Counted from the first letter of the stretch, positions 35,079 through 46,996 are shown. The stretch is DNA of 64,000 bases from Cherax quadricarinatus (GCF_038502225.1 NC_091340.1:29741579-29805578); one strand, 5' to 3'. Made by a program: numbers and translations. Notes: generated by a model not told the origin, from the letters alone.

Positions 35079-36077
35079 TGTGAAGGCTTACTCAGCCCTG
35101 TAACAACTTCAGACAGTACTACCAAAGCTGGCTCTTCCTCAGGGAAATTAATGTATAGAAAAATAATAAAAACTGACAAACATGAACACTTTATTATTTA
35201 GAAAATATAAAATATAAAACACTTAAATATGAAATATTGATCCTACACTAAAGAAAATGAAAAATGAAAAATATAAATGATATCTGAATTCAACGCTAAT
35301 ATATATAAAACGTGGGTGTCTGGTGTTGGTGACACTGCGTGTTGTTGAAATCGTAGCCGTTGCTGATGATGGGGGGGTCGCAGGTGTTGGTGACAACCCA
35401 CTGGCTAGTTCTTCACATTATAGCAGTGATTAATCCGTCCAGATGACAGGAAAGCAGGGTTTTTTTCACTGCAATGATGAGGGGTTATATCCTGCTACTT
35501 GCATACACAAACAGGTAAGTGGATCAGAATTTGGGACATCTCAGAACATTAGTCCATCTCCTTCAGTTCTACTCGTTGATTGGCAGGTGACCCTCTCTGT
35601 CATCCAAGCTGGAAAGATAGACAGGTTACCCACTGCTTAAGAAATCACTCTCCATGATAAGTACAATACCTAAAAGATGTGGTGATTATTACAACAGTCA
35701 ACTTAGAGCAAGACTGAAAGGACTAAGTATATTATTGGTCAAAAGTGAAGCTTTCAACCAATAAAGCCACTAGAATACAAGGCAGGCATGTACTTACAGT
35801 AGTGCTGGGAGCTGTGAGTCTAGTGATTACTGTTTGGACCAGAGCCCCACACGTCACCTTTCGGGGGGGGGGAAGAAGGAGGGAAAGGGATAGCGGGAGC
35901 TAGACTGACCCTACCTTAACAAGCAGCTGGCAATCAAACTATCACTTTCGGGGTGGGGGAAAAAAAGGCGGGAATAGCGGGAGTTAGACTCACCTTACCT
36001 TAACAAGTAGCCGGCATTGAAACTATTGTTACTATATACTCCATCGCTACTTCTATCTATTGAACTTTTCCCTCACA
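35079..36077 (-). repeat. 3' LTR of Gypsy element 1
   Basis: Plus-strand ends are TGTGAAGGCTTACTCAG and TTTTCCCTCACA (TG...CA). It matches 42357-43046 over about 680 bp but contains roughly 310 bp more between GCCTTACTCAGCC-type sequence and TGATTAATCC. GGGGGAG, a short polypurine tract on the coding strand, lies just inside it. Confidence 0.9.
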
Positions 36078-36185
36078 CTCCCCCATACCAAGACTTATAG
36101 TCAAGGAGTATAAGAAGAATAGGCGAGGAAAAAGTTCTAACATGCGGAAGTTGCGTAAGGCAACAAATCTACTGACTGTCCCGAC

Positions 36186-36737
36186 TTAACCAGAGAAATA
36201 ATTGGATGATCCATTGATATATACAATATAGAACTTGAAAGCCTGGAGTGCCAATGTCCACCTCAAGAGGCGACTGTTGGTTCCCTTAAAAGTTTCTAGG
36301 TATATCAAAGGTTTGTGGTCCGTTTCTAAAATGAATTCTCTTCCCAGCAAATTAAATTTAAGTTTGGAGATACCCCACACAAGGGCCAAACGTTCCTTTT
36401 CTATGGTGGAGTATCTCGTTTCTGCAGGAAGGAGTTTCCGGCTTAGGAAGCATACAGGGAAGGGAGTACCATCATGGTATTGTAGTAACACTGCACCTAA
36501 GCCAGTATTGGAGGCATCAGTTCTTAAACAAAATGTTTTATTAATATCTGGAATCTTAAGTATAGGGGTTTTCGTAAAGATACTTTTAATCTCATTAAAC
36601 TTTTCCCGAGCTACGTCGGAAAGTTCAAGAGGTTCCTTCACAGACTTTTTAAGGAAGTCGGATAAGATGCCTGTAAGATCAGTAAGGTTCGGGATAAACC
36701 GTGCATAAAAATTTACAGAACCAAGAAAGCTACGCAT
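36186..36737 (-). pseudogene. Gypsy 1 RT connection and RNase H
   Basis: FLGSVNFYARFIPNLTDL is the post-RT tether block. RNase H follows with CLRTDASNTGLGAVLLQY (first Asp), ETRYSTIEKERLALVWGI (Glu) and ILETDHKPLIYLE (second Asp), then RLLRWTLALQ. It removes RNA from the RNA:DNA hybrid during reverse transcription. All three acidic residues are visible, but the frame is shifted relative to the RT upstream and stops early in the GSSN block, where family members continue with an ALSR-like end. Decayed. Confidence 0.85.
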
Positions 36738-37545
36738 GAGCTTCTTGGTTTTTGGGGAATTTAAATTCTAATAAAGCTTTGATCTTACTGGGGAGAGGCT
36801 GCAGAGAGTTATTAGAAAGTATCAGTCCAAGATATCTAATCTTGTTATACCCAAGGAAGCATTTCTTCGGCTTGGCAGTGAGGCCATGTGAGCGTAACCT
36901 ACGCAAAACTGATGTTAATGTTTGGATATGTTCGCCCCACGTGGATGTCATTACGTAAATGTTATCAAAATAAACTGAAACATTTGGCATATTACCCAAG
37001 ACCTTTCTCATCAGTCTCACGTAGGTAGCACAGGCAGTTACCAAACCGAAGGGCATAGTTCTATATTGCATCAGTCCTTGGTGTGTAGGAAAAGCGGTGT
37101 ACTGCTTAGAAGAAGGATCTAACATTACTTGATGATATGACTGCGCAATATCAATCTCTGAAAAGAAGGAAGAGTCATAAAATTTGTGTAGATCGCTATC
37201 TATTAAGGGCATAGGCTCAGCATCCCACCGAGTTATAACATTAAGGCCTCTGAAGTCAATAGCAAGTCTCTATGAATTATCCTCCTTCTTAACCATGACT
37301 ACTGGTGAACAATATGAAGATACTGAAGGTTCAATGATCTTTAGTTTTAATAATTTGTCTACCTCTCGGTCAAATGCATCCCTAAGGTGAACTGGAACTG
37401 GGTATAATTTTCGTTTGATTGGATTGTCTGTCACTAAGTCAATCTTATGGACTACCGTGGAGGTAACACCTGGAATATCAGTAAAGACGTCTGAAAAGTT
37501 ACTCACACATTGAAGTAGTTCATGTCTCTTATGGTCATCCAAAGA
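36730..37545 (-). pseudogene. Gypsy 1 reverse transcriptase (active site altered)
   Basis: RT starts with DIPGVTSTVVHKIDLVTDNP and SYCSPVVMVKKEDNS. A TAG at about 37273 follows, where relatives have Trp, and then comes DLHKFYDSSFFSEIDIAQSY (first catalytic Asp) and RTMPFGLVTACATY. The YLDD box reads YFDN, so one of the paired aspartates is Asn. A frameshift joins it to RNase H. It is clearly inactive; the order relative to integrase (upstream in transcription) is unusual for Ty3/Gypsy. Confidence 0.85.
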
Positions 37546-39437
37546 TTCATTATATTAATGTTGGTTGCGCCCGAGTGGTCAAGAGTCACCAAGTCATGTA
37601 GTTCTTCATCATAGTCTAAGTTAGAGGTGTCAATTACGCACACTTTACATTCTTCAGTTGTCTTATCAAGTTCGTGTGGAAAAACTAAGTCAAAGTTATT
37701 AAGGCAGTTAACCGAATTTCTTCGGTAATATTTCTTAAGGATGTTGATATGATAAAGCTTAGGTTTCCCCTTGACTTCTATGAGGTAGTCAACTTTCCCA
37801 CAAATTTTTAATACTTTATATGGACCTTTACATGCTACTGATAATTTATTTGACTTGATCGGCAAAAGTACAAGAACTTCATCTCCTACTTTAAAACTTC
37901 TCCTCTGACTTTTGGAATCAGAATAGGTTTTGTACTGGTCCATTGACAAGCTTAGGTTTTTCAAAACTATGTCAGAGGTCTCCTCAAGTTTGGATCTAAA
38001 GCTAAGGAGAAACTGGTAAGAAGACTAAACCTCAGCACTCACCTCCTCATTAGTCCATAAGTCATGAAGGATGGACAATGGGCCTCTGGCCTGTCTACCA
38101 TAGAGAAGTTCAAAAGGTGAAAACCCCAAAGAGTCACTGGGAACTTCCCTCATGGCAAACAAAGCACAGGGTAGGTAACGATGCCACTCCTTAGGTTTAA
38201 GGGAGCAAAGTTTCCTTAAAATGGACTTGAGAATCGAATGCTGGCGCTCAATCCTTCCATTACAGCTGGGATGATAGGGTGTGGTGAAGAGAGGCTTCAC
38301 TCCCAGAAGTTGGTATAGATGTTGCTTTAAGTCAGATGTGAATTGTGTCCCACGGTCAGACAAAATTTTTCTAGGGATGCCCACTCTGGAGAAGATGGAC
38401 AAAAGGGCTTCAGCCACCTCTGTAGTGGTTATGGTCTTTAAGGGTATGGCTTCAGGGAAACTCGAAGCATAATCAACTAATGTTAATATATATCTATGTC
38501 CCCCAGATGAAAGTGGAGATAAAGGACCAACGATGTCAATGGCTACTCTTTCAAAGGGTACCGTAAAGACTGGCATTTTGACCATAGGTACTCGCCTGGT
38601 ACCTCGGGAGGATGAAAGTTGGCAAACTTTACACGATCTACAATAGGTAGTGACATCTGAGGACATTTTTGGCCAAAAATAGGTTTCCCTAATTTTAAGG
38701 TTTTACGATGCGAGAAATGTCCGGCCACTGGCAGGTCATGAGCCATTTTAAGAACAGTCTCTCTGCATTGACTTGGAACAACTAAGATGGAATAGTCTGT
38801 CTCATCTGAATTTAATTTGAATACTGACTTGTACAAGATACCTTTTATATATTCAAATTTATATGAAAAGTTTTTCCTTTGGATAACTTGATTTTGTTTA
38901 GTGGCATTATGGCAATTCTGAAGAGAAGGGCAATTACGTTGTAAATTGACAAAGGAGTCCTTCGATATATCTAAAGGCTTAAAGTCAGGGAAAACCAAAG
39001 GATGGATAGTAGGAGAAGCCTGGGCTTTGGTCTGAGCCTTAGTCAAGACATTTATGGTATCGGAGGTGATATCTTCACTTTCATCCAACAAGTGAACCGG
39101 TGATCCTACTACCTCGCTTTCGAGAGTAGCATTAATGGCTTTTAATCCCACATGAATCTCACGAGACATTGTCTCATCTGAACTTTCGAGGGGCTTCTCT
39201 GACTCTACAGGAAGAGGATCTGAAAAGCTTATGTCCACCTTTGGTGATGAAAGGTCAACCTCAGAAGGAAGAATGGCACCTTTTACATTACCTATTAGTA
39301 TGGAGCAAGAAGTGATGGGAGCTAGTACGGTTTCAGACCAACCTGTGAACCATTTAGACCTAATGTAACAAGGGATGGTAGGAAAAGTGTCCGTACGGCA
39401 TAAGTAGTCTGAAAGTATAGCAGAGGAATGGGTTGCT
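37503..39437 (-). pseudogene. Gypsy 1 integrase (frameshift and stop)
   Basis: It integrates element cDNA. The zinc-binding HHCC region is split: HDLPVAGHFSHRKT in one frame (to about 38690) and CRSCKVCQ in another (38655). The catalytic core has VAIDIVGPL, ILSDRGTQFT and GRIERQHS, giving D, D and E with 35 residues between the last two. A TAG at 38025-38027 precedes the C-terminal SH3-like part (SFKVGDEVLVLLP, 37870). The N-terminal segment (to 39437) is long and of unknown role. It is followed, not preceded, by the RT. Confidence 0.85.
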
Positions 39438-39441
39438 TTAA

Positions 39442-40509
39442 CCCTTTGAGGGTCGACAGGCCCTCTCCGAAACTCGTTCTCAGGGTCGGCCAAATTTAAA
39501 AAAAAAAATTATTTTCTCTTATGAAAAGATAGAGAATCTTTTCCCGATCATAACGACACCAAAAGTTTGAAATTTGATAGAAAACTTACGGAATTATGCT
39601 CTCGCAAAGTTAGCGGTCTCGGCGATGTTTACGGATCGGCGATTTTGCCCACTTTGAGCCCCATTTTTGGCCAATTTCACTGTACTAGTCGACAAAAAAC
39701 ATGAATATTTCGCTAGAACTCCATTTTTTCTATCGAATGGGTGCAAGAAACCACCCATTTATAAATTCATCTATCCAGTACAGTGGTCAGAATTTAGCAA
39801 TTTTGCCAATTTCACACAAATTTCAAAAGATGCCAATTTCGGAATAGGGTCCAGAATAAACAAGAAAGACATTCCTGGCACTAAAATGACATTTCCTCTA
39901 GTCATTAGTCACGTCTCAAGGCCCCTCTTATATTCTTTTGCTTTCCACTTTGAATTTTTATTCTCACAAAAAATATAAGATTTACTGTTATGCAGACTAC
40001 TGCATTAGTGTAAAAAATGGTATAAATATTATTGGTGCACTTGTGAAAGAATATTAGACTCACCAGTTGACGTGTATTGCACGCTTGGCACGATTTGTTT
40101 ACTTTTGAAGTTTGGTAAAAATCGAACATTTCTGCTACTTTGAGCTCAATTTCAAGGCACCTTTCATTGTAAAACCAGTCAAAATCATCTCAATTTCAGT
40201 AATATGTCTTCCATTCTATAAAATGAGACCAAGAAAACTAGAATACAACAATAAATACTATACGAAAATACACTGCAAAGTCGCTGATTTATTAAAAAAA
40301 AATGGAAAAAGTTTTTTTTTTCTCATTATGCACCGTGTGCTGCAGGATTTTTTTTAGACTGTGCACACTGACCACATAGACCCATTCTTTCATATGAAGG
40401 CCTACCAGCTTTCTCCCACTAGATTTGAGGTCGCTAGAATTTATGAGTACTAGTACGTCAAAAACCCCTACGCGTAAGACGTACTAGTACGACGAAAACC
40501 CTCAAAGGG
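39442..40509. mobile_element. piggyBac-type MITE
   Basis: Flanked by TTAA at 39438-39441 and 40510-40513, with inverted termini CCCTTTGAGGGT and ACCCTCAAAGGG. TTAA duplication and CCC...GGG ends are diagnostic of the piggyBac superfamily. The 1,068-bp interior is AT-rich and encodes no transposase, so it is non-autonomous. It splits the protease region of Gypsy 1. Confidence 0.85.
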
Positions 40510-40513
40510 TTAA

Positions 40514-41786
40514 GGTTAGGGAACAGCTTATCAGAAATGACTATACATGTGCATCCAGTGTCTCGTACAATGGTAGATACATTAAGTCCATTAACTGTTC
40601 CTGAACAGAAGGGTGCTTCGCCATTACAGTCTTTAAAACATCTTCCAACTTTTTGGACCTTCTTAGAAGGACAATCTGGACGTTTATGCCCCTTAACACC
40701 ACACAAATGACAAACAGGAATAAAAGAAGTCATTTTACTTTCCACTAGAGGCTTTGATTTCTTAAGGTCTGATGAACCCTTGCCCTTAGGGATCGATCCC
40801 TTTAGGTCTTTATAGGAATTGTGAGCCTCAGCATACAGGTCAGCAGCCTCAGCAACTTCCTCAGCTTTAATCAGGTTATGTTCTCTGATGAATGTTCGTA
40901 TCTGATGGGGAAGAGCTGTCAGGAACTGGTCAGCAACCATGAAGTCTCTAAGAGATTCATAACTGTAATCAATTCCTGAACTCTCTATCCAAAAGTCGAA
41001 CAAACGAAAGAGTGTTACCTGTAACTGCTGAAAGTTCTGGCCAGGCTGTAAGGTGGCATACCTGAAATCTTTCCTGTAAGAATTAGTGGTTTTTTGATAT
41101 GCTTTAAGGATTGCATTCTTCAGTAGGTTATAATTACATATGATATCCTGCGACAAAGTTGCATAGATATTCAAAGCGGTACCAGAAAATAACATTCCTA
41201 ACCTAGTAGCCCAGGTGTCAGCAGGCCATTCACAGACGGTAGCGGTATTTTCAAACCTGATAATGTATGAAGTTATGTCTTCCCCCTCTGTGAAGGGAGG
41301 TAAATTAGGTGTTGGAATATGTCCACTAGCTGCACGTTTTTCCATTACTCCTTCATCTAATTGCTGTTGTGAGAAAGTTAACTTTTTATTCTCTAATTCA
41401 AGGCGAGCTTGTTCGAGCTCGCTATCCTTTTCTCTCTTCCTTAACTCATATTCTCTATCCTTTGCTCTTTCCTCAAGTTCCCTTAATTTAACTTGTTCAT
41501 CACGTACTTTAGCTCTTTCTTCACGATCAAGTCTGTCATGCTCCTTTTTGTCTTCTCTTTCTCTTTCTAACTGTCTTTCTTGGATTTCCCTCTCAATTCT
41601 CTCTCTCTCCTTTTTCTCTTCTCTTTCGATTCTCTCTCTCTCCTTTTCTTCTTCTCTTTCCCTTTCTAACTGTCTTTCTTCTCTCTCAATTCTCTCTCTT
41701 TCAAGTCTTTCCTGGATCTTAGCACTAATGAAAGATTCTAAATTTTTCCCTGTTACAGCGTTCATCCAAAACTGGTATTCCTCCAT
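40514..41786 (-). pseudogene. Gypsy 1 Gag and start of protease
   Basis: It starts MEEYQFWMNAVTGKNLESF, then about 110 residues of charged Glu/Arg helix (REREEEKERERIEREEKK), likely a long coiled coil. A retrotransposon-Gag capsid region follows (FENTATVCEWPADTWATRLG, TLQPGQNFQQLQVTLFRLF). A CCHC knuckle, CHLCGVKGHKRPDC, binds element RNA, and VRDTGCTCIVI is the aspartic-protease DTG box. The frame itself is uninterrupted for over 420 codons and is cut only by the MITE at 40513. Confidence 0.85.
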
Positions 41787-42338
41787 ACTTGCAAGAAGAA
41801 CTTAAACTATCAGGGGAAAAATGAAACGGGTATCAAAGAAAACGGAGGGTTCAATTCCTGCTCCGCTCAAACTGTAAATAAATCAGAGGGCTCGATCCCT
41901 ACTTCAATTAAACAATATGTATTAATGAAAACGAAGGGTTCTATGCCGGCTCCGAGCAAACAGTAAGTAGAATGGGGTCACTTGACCATCCAATCTTCTC
42001 ATGAACAAATCAAGAGTGTCCTACGACAGTTCCCTTGATAAAATGAAGAGCTCAATGAAACAAATTGTCACTGGAAAATCTCGGGTCCCTAGAGTCTAAT
42101 CCTCCAAAGTGTTTCAAGCTCGAACAAAAAGGTGGCAGAATTAAATATTATATCCTGCCTGACTTGACTTACAATAAATTGAGACTATAACAATCACCAA
42201 ATCTTTTAAATACCTGTACTGTAGTCCTACCATAGAGAATGATTACTCATGGCTGGTGGTAACCGTCTGTGGTATGCGACGCTGAAGTTCCAATGGTAGA
42301 TTCGAGATGGAGTTGAATCTTGATTCAGTCGAGTTGAT

Positions 42339-42354
42339 CCTGGCAAGGTCGCCA
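42339..42354 (-). promoter_or_regulatory. primer-binding site of Gypsy 1
   Basis: On the coding strand, TGGCGACCTTGCCAGG lies two bases inside the 5' LTR. TGGCGACC is a frequent start of Gypsy primer-binding sites, complementary to a tRNA 3' end. The tRNA identity is not resolved. Confidence 0.6.
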
Positions 42355-42356
42355 CT

Positions 42357-43046
42357 TGTGAAGGCTTACTCAGCCGTGATTAATCCATCCAGATGACAGG
42401 AAAGCAGGTTTTTTTCCACTGCAATGATGAGGGGATATATCCTGCTACTTGCATACACAAACAGGTAAGTGGATCAGAATTTGGGACCTCTCAGAACGTT
42501 AGTCCGTCTCCTTCAATTCTACTCGTTGATTGGCAGGTGACCCTCTCTGTCATCCAAGCTGGAAAGATACACAGTTTACCCACTGCTTAAGAAATCACTC
42601 TCCATGATAAGTACAATACCTAAAAGATGTGGTGATTATTACAACAGTCAACTTAGAGCAAGACTGAAAGGACTAAATTTATTATTGGTCAAAAGTGAAG
42701 CTTTCAACCAATAAATCCACTAGAATACAAAGCAGGCATGTACTTGCAGTAGTGCTGGGAGCTGTGAGTCTAGTGATTACTGTTTGGACCGGAGCCCCAC
42801 ACGTCACCTTTGGGGGGGGAGGAGGGGAAGGGATAGCGGGAGCTAGACTGACCCTACCTTAATTTAACAAGCAGCCGGCAATCAAACTATCACTTTCGGG
42901 GAGGGGGAAAAAAGGGGAGGGGAAAAAAGGGGAGGGGGGGGAATAGCGGGAGCTGGACTTACCCTACCTTAACAAGTAGCCGGCAATGAAACTATTGTTA
43001 CTATATACTCCATCGCTACTCCTATCTATTGAACTTTTCCCTCACA
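42357..43046 (-). repeat. 5' LTR of Gypsy element 1
   Basis: Partner of 35079-36077, with the same TG...CA ends and few differences outside G-runs and a missing ~310-bp segment. The close match suggests a fairly recent insertion, though G-run length changes are frequent (42811-42820, 42897-42945). Confidence 0.9.
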
Positions 43047-43304
43047 GTGGGATTTAAAAAGCCAATGATAAAGCCAAGAAAAATACGCACATACTGGCAC
43101 ACATACCAGAAAACTACACACACAAATACACATTCATAAGAACATAAGAAAGACGGAACACTGCAACAGGCCTACTGGCCTATGCGAGGCAGCTCCAATT
43201 CTCGTACCAGCTTAAGCCAATGCATTGACCTAGTGAGGTCAGACACGTCACTTAAGGGAGGAGCAGTGCATCCGATCTGGTAGCACAAGCTAGTCAGGTC
43301 CAAC

Positions 43305-43756
43305 TCACACCCACCCATACCTACTAATGTATTTATCCAACATATTTTTAAAACTACACAACGTCTTAGCGTCTATGACGGTACTCGGGAGTTTGTTCCA
43401 CTCATCCACAACTCTACTACCAAACCAGTGCTTTCCTATATCCTTCCTGAATCTGATTTTTTCCAATTTAAAGCCATTACTGCGAGTTCTGTCTATGTTA
43501 GGTATTTTTAGCACGCTATTTACATCCTCTTTATTAATTCCTTTATCCATTTATAGACCTCAGTCATATCCCCCATAATTCTGCGCCTTTCTAGAGAGTG
43601 CAGATTCAGGGCCCTCAGTCTATCCTCATAGGGAAGATTTCTGATACATGGGATCAACTTTGTCATCCTCCTCTGTACGTTTTCCAGAGCATTTATATCC
43701 ATTCTGTAATACGGTGACCAGAACTGAGCAGCATAGTCTAAATGAAGCCTAACCAA
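43305..43756 (-). pseudogene. LINE-A C-terminal domain
   Basis: LHLDYAAQFWSPYYRMDIN, MTKLIPCIRNLPYEDRLRAL and, after a frame change near 43535, SNGFKLEKIRFRKDIGKHWF and VVDEWNKLPSTVIDA. This is the post-RT region common to jockey/CR1-type elements, function poorly defined. It is matched by decayed sequence at 13070-13470. The frame break excludes function. Confidence 0.75.
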
Positions 43757-44008
43757 GGATATATAGAGTTGAAGAACAACCTGAGGACTTCTATTATTTA
43801 TACTTCTAGATATGAAGCCAAGGATTCTGTTAGCTTTGTTGCGAACACTAATGCACTGTTGTCTTGGTTTTCGATTGCTACTAACCAGAACTCCTAAATC
43901 CCTTTCCCAATCCGTAATATTAAGATCTACATTATTTGGTTTATATGTGGCATGGTTATTTTCCTGTCCAACATTTAGAACTTTTCATTTGTCTATATTA
44001 AACTGCAT

Positions 44009-44922
44009 CTACCACTTCTCCGACCATTGTATCAGTCTATTCAAATCATCCAATTCATAAGAATGAATTGGACGGCCTATTTTGGTGTCATTAACAAATT
44101 TGCTTATGTCGCTATTTATTCCCTCATCTATATCGTTTATGTAGATTGTGAACAACAACGGGCCCAACACTGACCCCCTGTGGAACACCGCTTGTGACGT
44201 GCCCCCATTCCGATTTCTCCCCATTTATGCAAACTCTCTGCTGCCTATTCGTCAACCATGCCTCAACCCAGGAAAAAACATCTCCTATTCCATGTGCCTT
44301 AAGTTTCCTCAATAGCCTCTGATGTGGAACTCTATCGAAAGTCTTACTGAAGTCCATGTACACAATATCATATTCAGTACCATGATCTACCTCCTCAGAT
44401 ACCTTAGTGAAGAAAGTTAGTAAATTGGTAAGACAGGAACGCCCCTTTGCAAAACCGTGTTGAGATTCATTAATCAATTTATGCCTTTCGAGATGGCTAC
44501 GAATTGCTTCGGCAATTATTGATTCCATAAATTTTCCCACTATGGAGGTAAAGCTTATTGGTCAATAGTTCGAAGCTAAGGACTTGTCACCTGCCTTTTA
44601 AATAGGTATTACATTTGCCATGTTCCACTTGTCAGGCACTATGCCAGCTTGTAGTGATATATTGAAAACATTAGCCAAAGGTATGCTAAGGTCCTCTTTA
44701 AAAAAAAAGACATTCCTTTAACACCCTTGCAAACAGTTCATCAGGGCCTCGGGATTTGTTAGGTTTTAATTTCTCTATTTGTCTGAGGACTATGTCACTA
44801 GTTACCGCAATCGTGCATAGTTTATTATCGTCCTGTTCTACATAATCTATTATTTCGGGAATATTGCTAGTATCTTCCTGAGTAAAAACTGAGAGGATGT
44901 AAGAATTGAAAATTTCACACAT
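44009..44922 (-). pseudogene. LINE-A reverse transcriptase (frame-broken)
   Basis: It reads in order: a pre-RT block KLKPNKSRGPDELFARVLKE (44698-44800), fingers with NESQHGFAKGRSCLTNLL, and the motif A region YMDFSKTFDRVPHQRLL. Then come WLTNRQQRVCINGEKSEWG and the motif B region GVPQG. After a frame change near 44160 the motif C box reads FVND instead of FADD. Both catalytic aspartates cannot be retained in that box, and frame changes also interrupt it, so it is inactive. The copy at 12138-12951 lost the same box by different changes. Confidence 0.8.
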
Positions 44923-45888
44923 ATCCTTATCACTGTCAGTGATCTGACCAGAGTTACTCTTAGGGGGGCCTATCTTGTCCCTAATCTTACTTCTGTATAA
45001 CTGAAAGAACCCTTTTGGGTTAGTCTTTGAATCCCTTGCGACCTTAGCCTCATAATCCCTTTTTGCTTTTCTTATTCCTTTTATTTTATTTCTCTCTTTA
45101 ATTGAATATATTGATTTCTTAACTGTCCATCTCCTCTTTTGATACGCCTATATATGCCTCACTTTTGAGCAATGATATGTTTTAATCTATTGTTCATCCA
45201 TTGGGGATAATTTTTGTTAGATCTGATTTTCCTCCTGGGAACAAAGGTTGTCATATTGGTAAACCATAATCACCTACCTGACCCATAGTCAGGACATCCC
45301 AATTTAGCCCACCCAGGTAATTTTTCAGTCCCATGAAATCAGCCAAGCGGAAGTCTGGGACAGAGACTTGATTGCAGTTTATTAGGTAGTTCCATAACAT
45401 ATTGAAACTAAGTTATTTGTGAACACTTTCCCTAAGCTCATCATTAACCTCAAGATTATTAATTAGTGATTCTTTGTTGGCAAGAACCAAGTCAAGTAGA
45501 TTGTTTCCTCTAGTTGGTTCTGTCACAAACTGTTTTAAAAAGCAATCCTGAACTGTATCAAGAAAGTCACTAGACTCAAGATTTCCTGTTACATTGTTCC
45601 ATCAATTCATCAAGGGGAAATACAGAGAGGCAGCAAACATGAATAAAAAATCAGAGAGGCAGTAAAACACCGCAGTATGACGAATGACAAATACAGTCAA
45701 AAGCCGGCGGACTTGACCCACCACCAACCATAACACCACCAGCCATAACACCACCAGCCATAACACCACCAGCCATAACAACAACACCAGTCATAACAAC
45801 ACTAGCCATAACAACAAAACTAGCCATAACAACACTACCAGCCGTGACAACACCACGAGCCACAACATAACCACCAGCCATAACAACA

Positions 45889-45974
45889 ACCCATACCACG
45901 GACGGGGATAGAACCCGCGATCAGAGAGTCTCAAAACTCCAGACCGTAGCGTTAGCCACTGGACCAGCTAGCCA
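45889..45974 (-). repeat. SINE, reversed copy
   Basis: A reversed tRNA-like head with B-box GCGGGTTCTATCCCC and A-box CTGGTCCAGTGGCTAACGC-type sequence, facing the forward copies downstream. Confidence 0.75.
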
Positions 45975-46057
45975 CAATAAGATTCATGCAACTAGGTATA
46001 TTTCTACACCATAGGAAGGTTAGCATAGGCACCACTGTGACCACAGATGCAAGTTTG

Positions 46058-46412
46058 TGGTTAGCTGGTCCAGTGGCTAACGCGACGGTCTGGAGTTTTG
46101 AGACTCTCTGATCGCGGGTTCTATCCCCATCCGTGGTATGGTTTGTTTACAATCGTGTCATTACGATTTCGTGAGTCATATTGACGGTTTTGAGGGGGCT
46201 TGAGGTAGAGTTCGTCACGGCCACGCTAGCTGGAGATTCGTTTGTAAAAACTTGTATCTGTGGTCACAGTGGTGCCTATGCTAACCTTCCTATGGTGTAG
46301 AAATATACCTAGTTGGACGAATCTTATTGTGGCTAGCTGGTCCAGTGGCTAACGCGACGGTCTGGAGTTTTGAGACTCTCTGACCACGGGTTCTATCCCC
46401 GTCCGTGGTATG
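46058..46412 (+). repeat. SINE, two forward heads 272 bp apart
   Basis: tRNA-like heads at 46058-46136 and 46331-46412 enclose one body (ATTACGATTTCGTGAGTCAT ... GTGGTCACAGTGGTGCC). T-arm pairing GCGGG/CCCGT is intact in the second. Period 272 bp suggests a tandem composite. Confidence 0.75.
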
Positions 46413-46996
46413 GTTTGTTTGCAATCGTGTCATTACGATTTCCTGAGTCATATCAACAACACCAGCAATTACAATACCACAAACATAGCATCATCACCAG
46501 CCATAACAACAACACTAGTCATTACAACACAACCCGCTATAACACCACCACCATTCATACCACCACCACCAGCCATACACCACCACCAGCCATAACACCA
46601 TCAACCATAACACAATCAACCATAACACCAACACCAGCCATAACACCACCATCATCCATACCACCATCAACCATAACACCACCGCCAGTTATAACACCAT
46701 CAACCATAACACCACCACCAGCGATAACACCATCATCAGCCATAACATCACCAGCCATAAAACACCATCCATAACAACACCACCAACCACAAAAAACACC
46801 ATCCATAACAACACCAGCCATAACAACAATACCAGCCATGACAACATCACCAGCTATAACAACACCAGCCACAACACCAGCCATAACAACAATACCAGCC
46901 ATGACAACACCACCAGCTATAACAACAACACCAGCCATAACACCACCAGTCACAATAACACCATCCAAAACAACACCAGCCACAACAACAAAACCA

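Larger units (their letters stand above)
35079..43046 (-). mobile_element. Gypsy element 1 (Gmr1-like domain order), complete but dead
   Basis: Two LTRs, a 5-bp target duplication GTGGG (35074-35078 and 43047-43051), a primer-binding site (42339-42354) and gag, protease, integrase, RT and RNase H in that order define a full element. Integrase before RT is the arrangement described for the Gmr1 group of Ty3/Gypsy elements. It carries frameshifts, stops, an altered RT active site and a piggyBac-type insertion. Confidence 0.85.
43136..45610 (-). mobile_element. LINE-A copy 2 (dead)
   Basis: Minus-strand relative of 10977-13555, ending at 43136 in the TCTTATGTTCTTATG tail. It is 5'-truncated near 45610, where a satellite begins. 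Protein segments lie in several frames. Confidence 0.85.

Noticed and set aside
35443..35640. 65-codon frame repeated at 42393-42590
   Set aside because: Both lie in the LTRs of Gypsy 1 at equivalent positions; this is LTR sequence, not a duplicated gene.
39667..40357. Transposase frames inside the piggyBac-type element
   Set aside because: The 103- and 81-codon frames are AT-rich Phe/Lys-rich sequence without piggyBac catalytic aspartates.
46331..46412. True tRNA gene
   Set aside because: A- and B-boxes and a paired T-arm are present, but a clean acceptor stem and a standard 7-nt anticodon loop cannot be formed, and many near-identical copies occur with target duplications.
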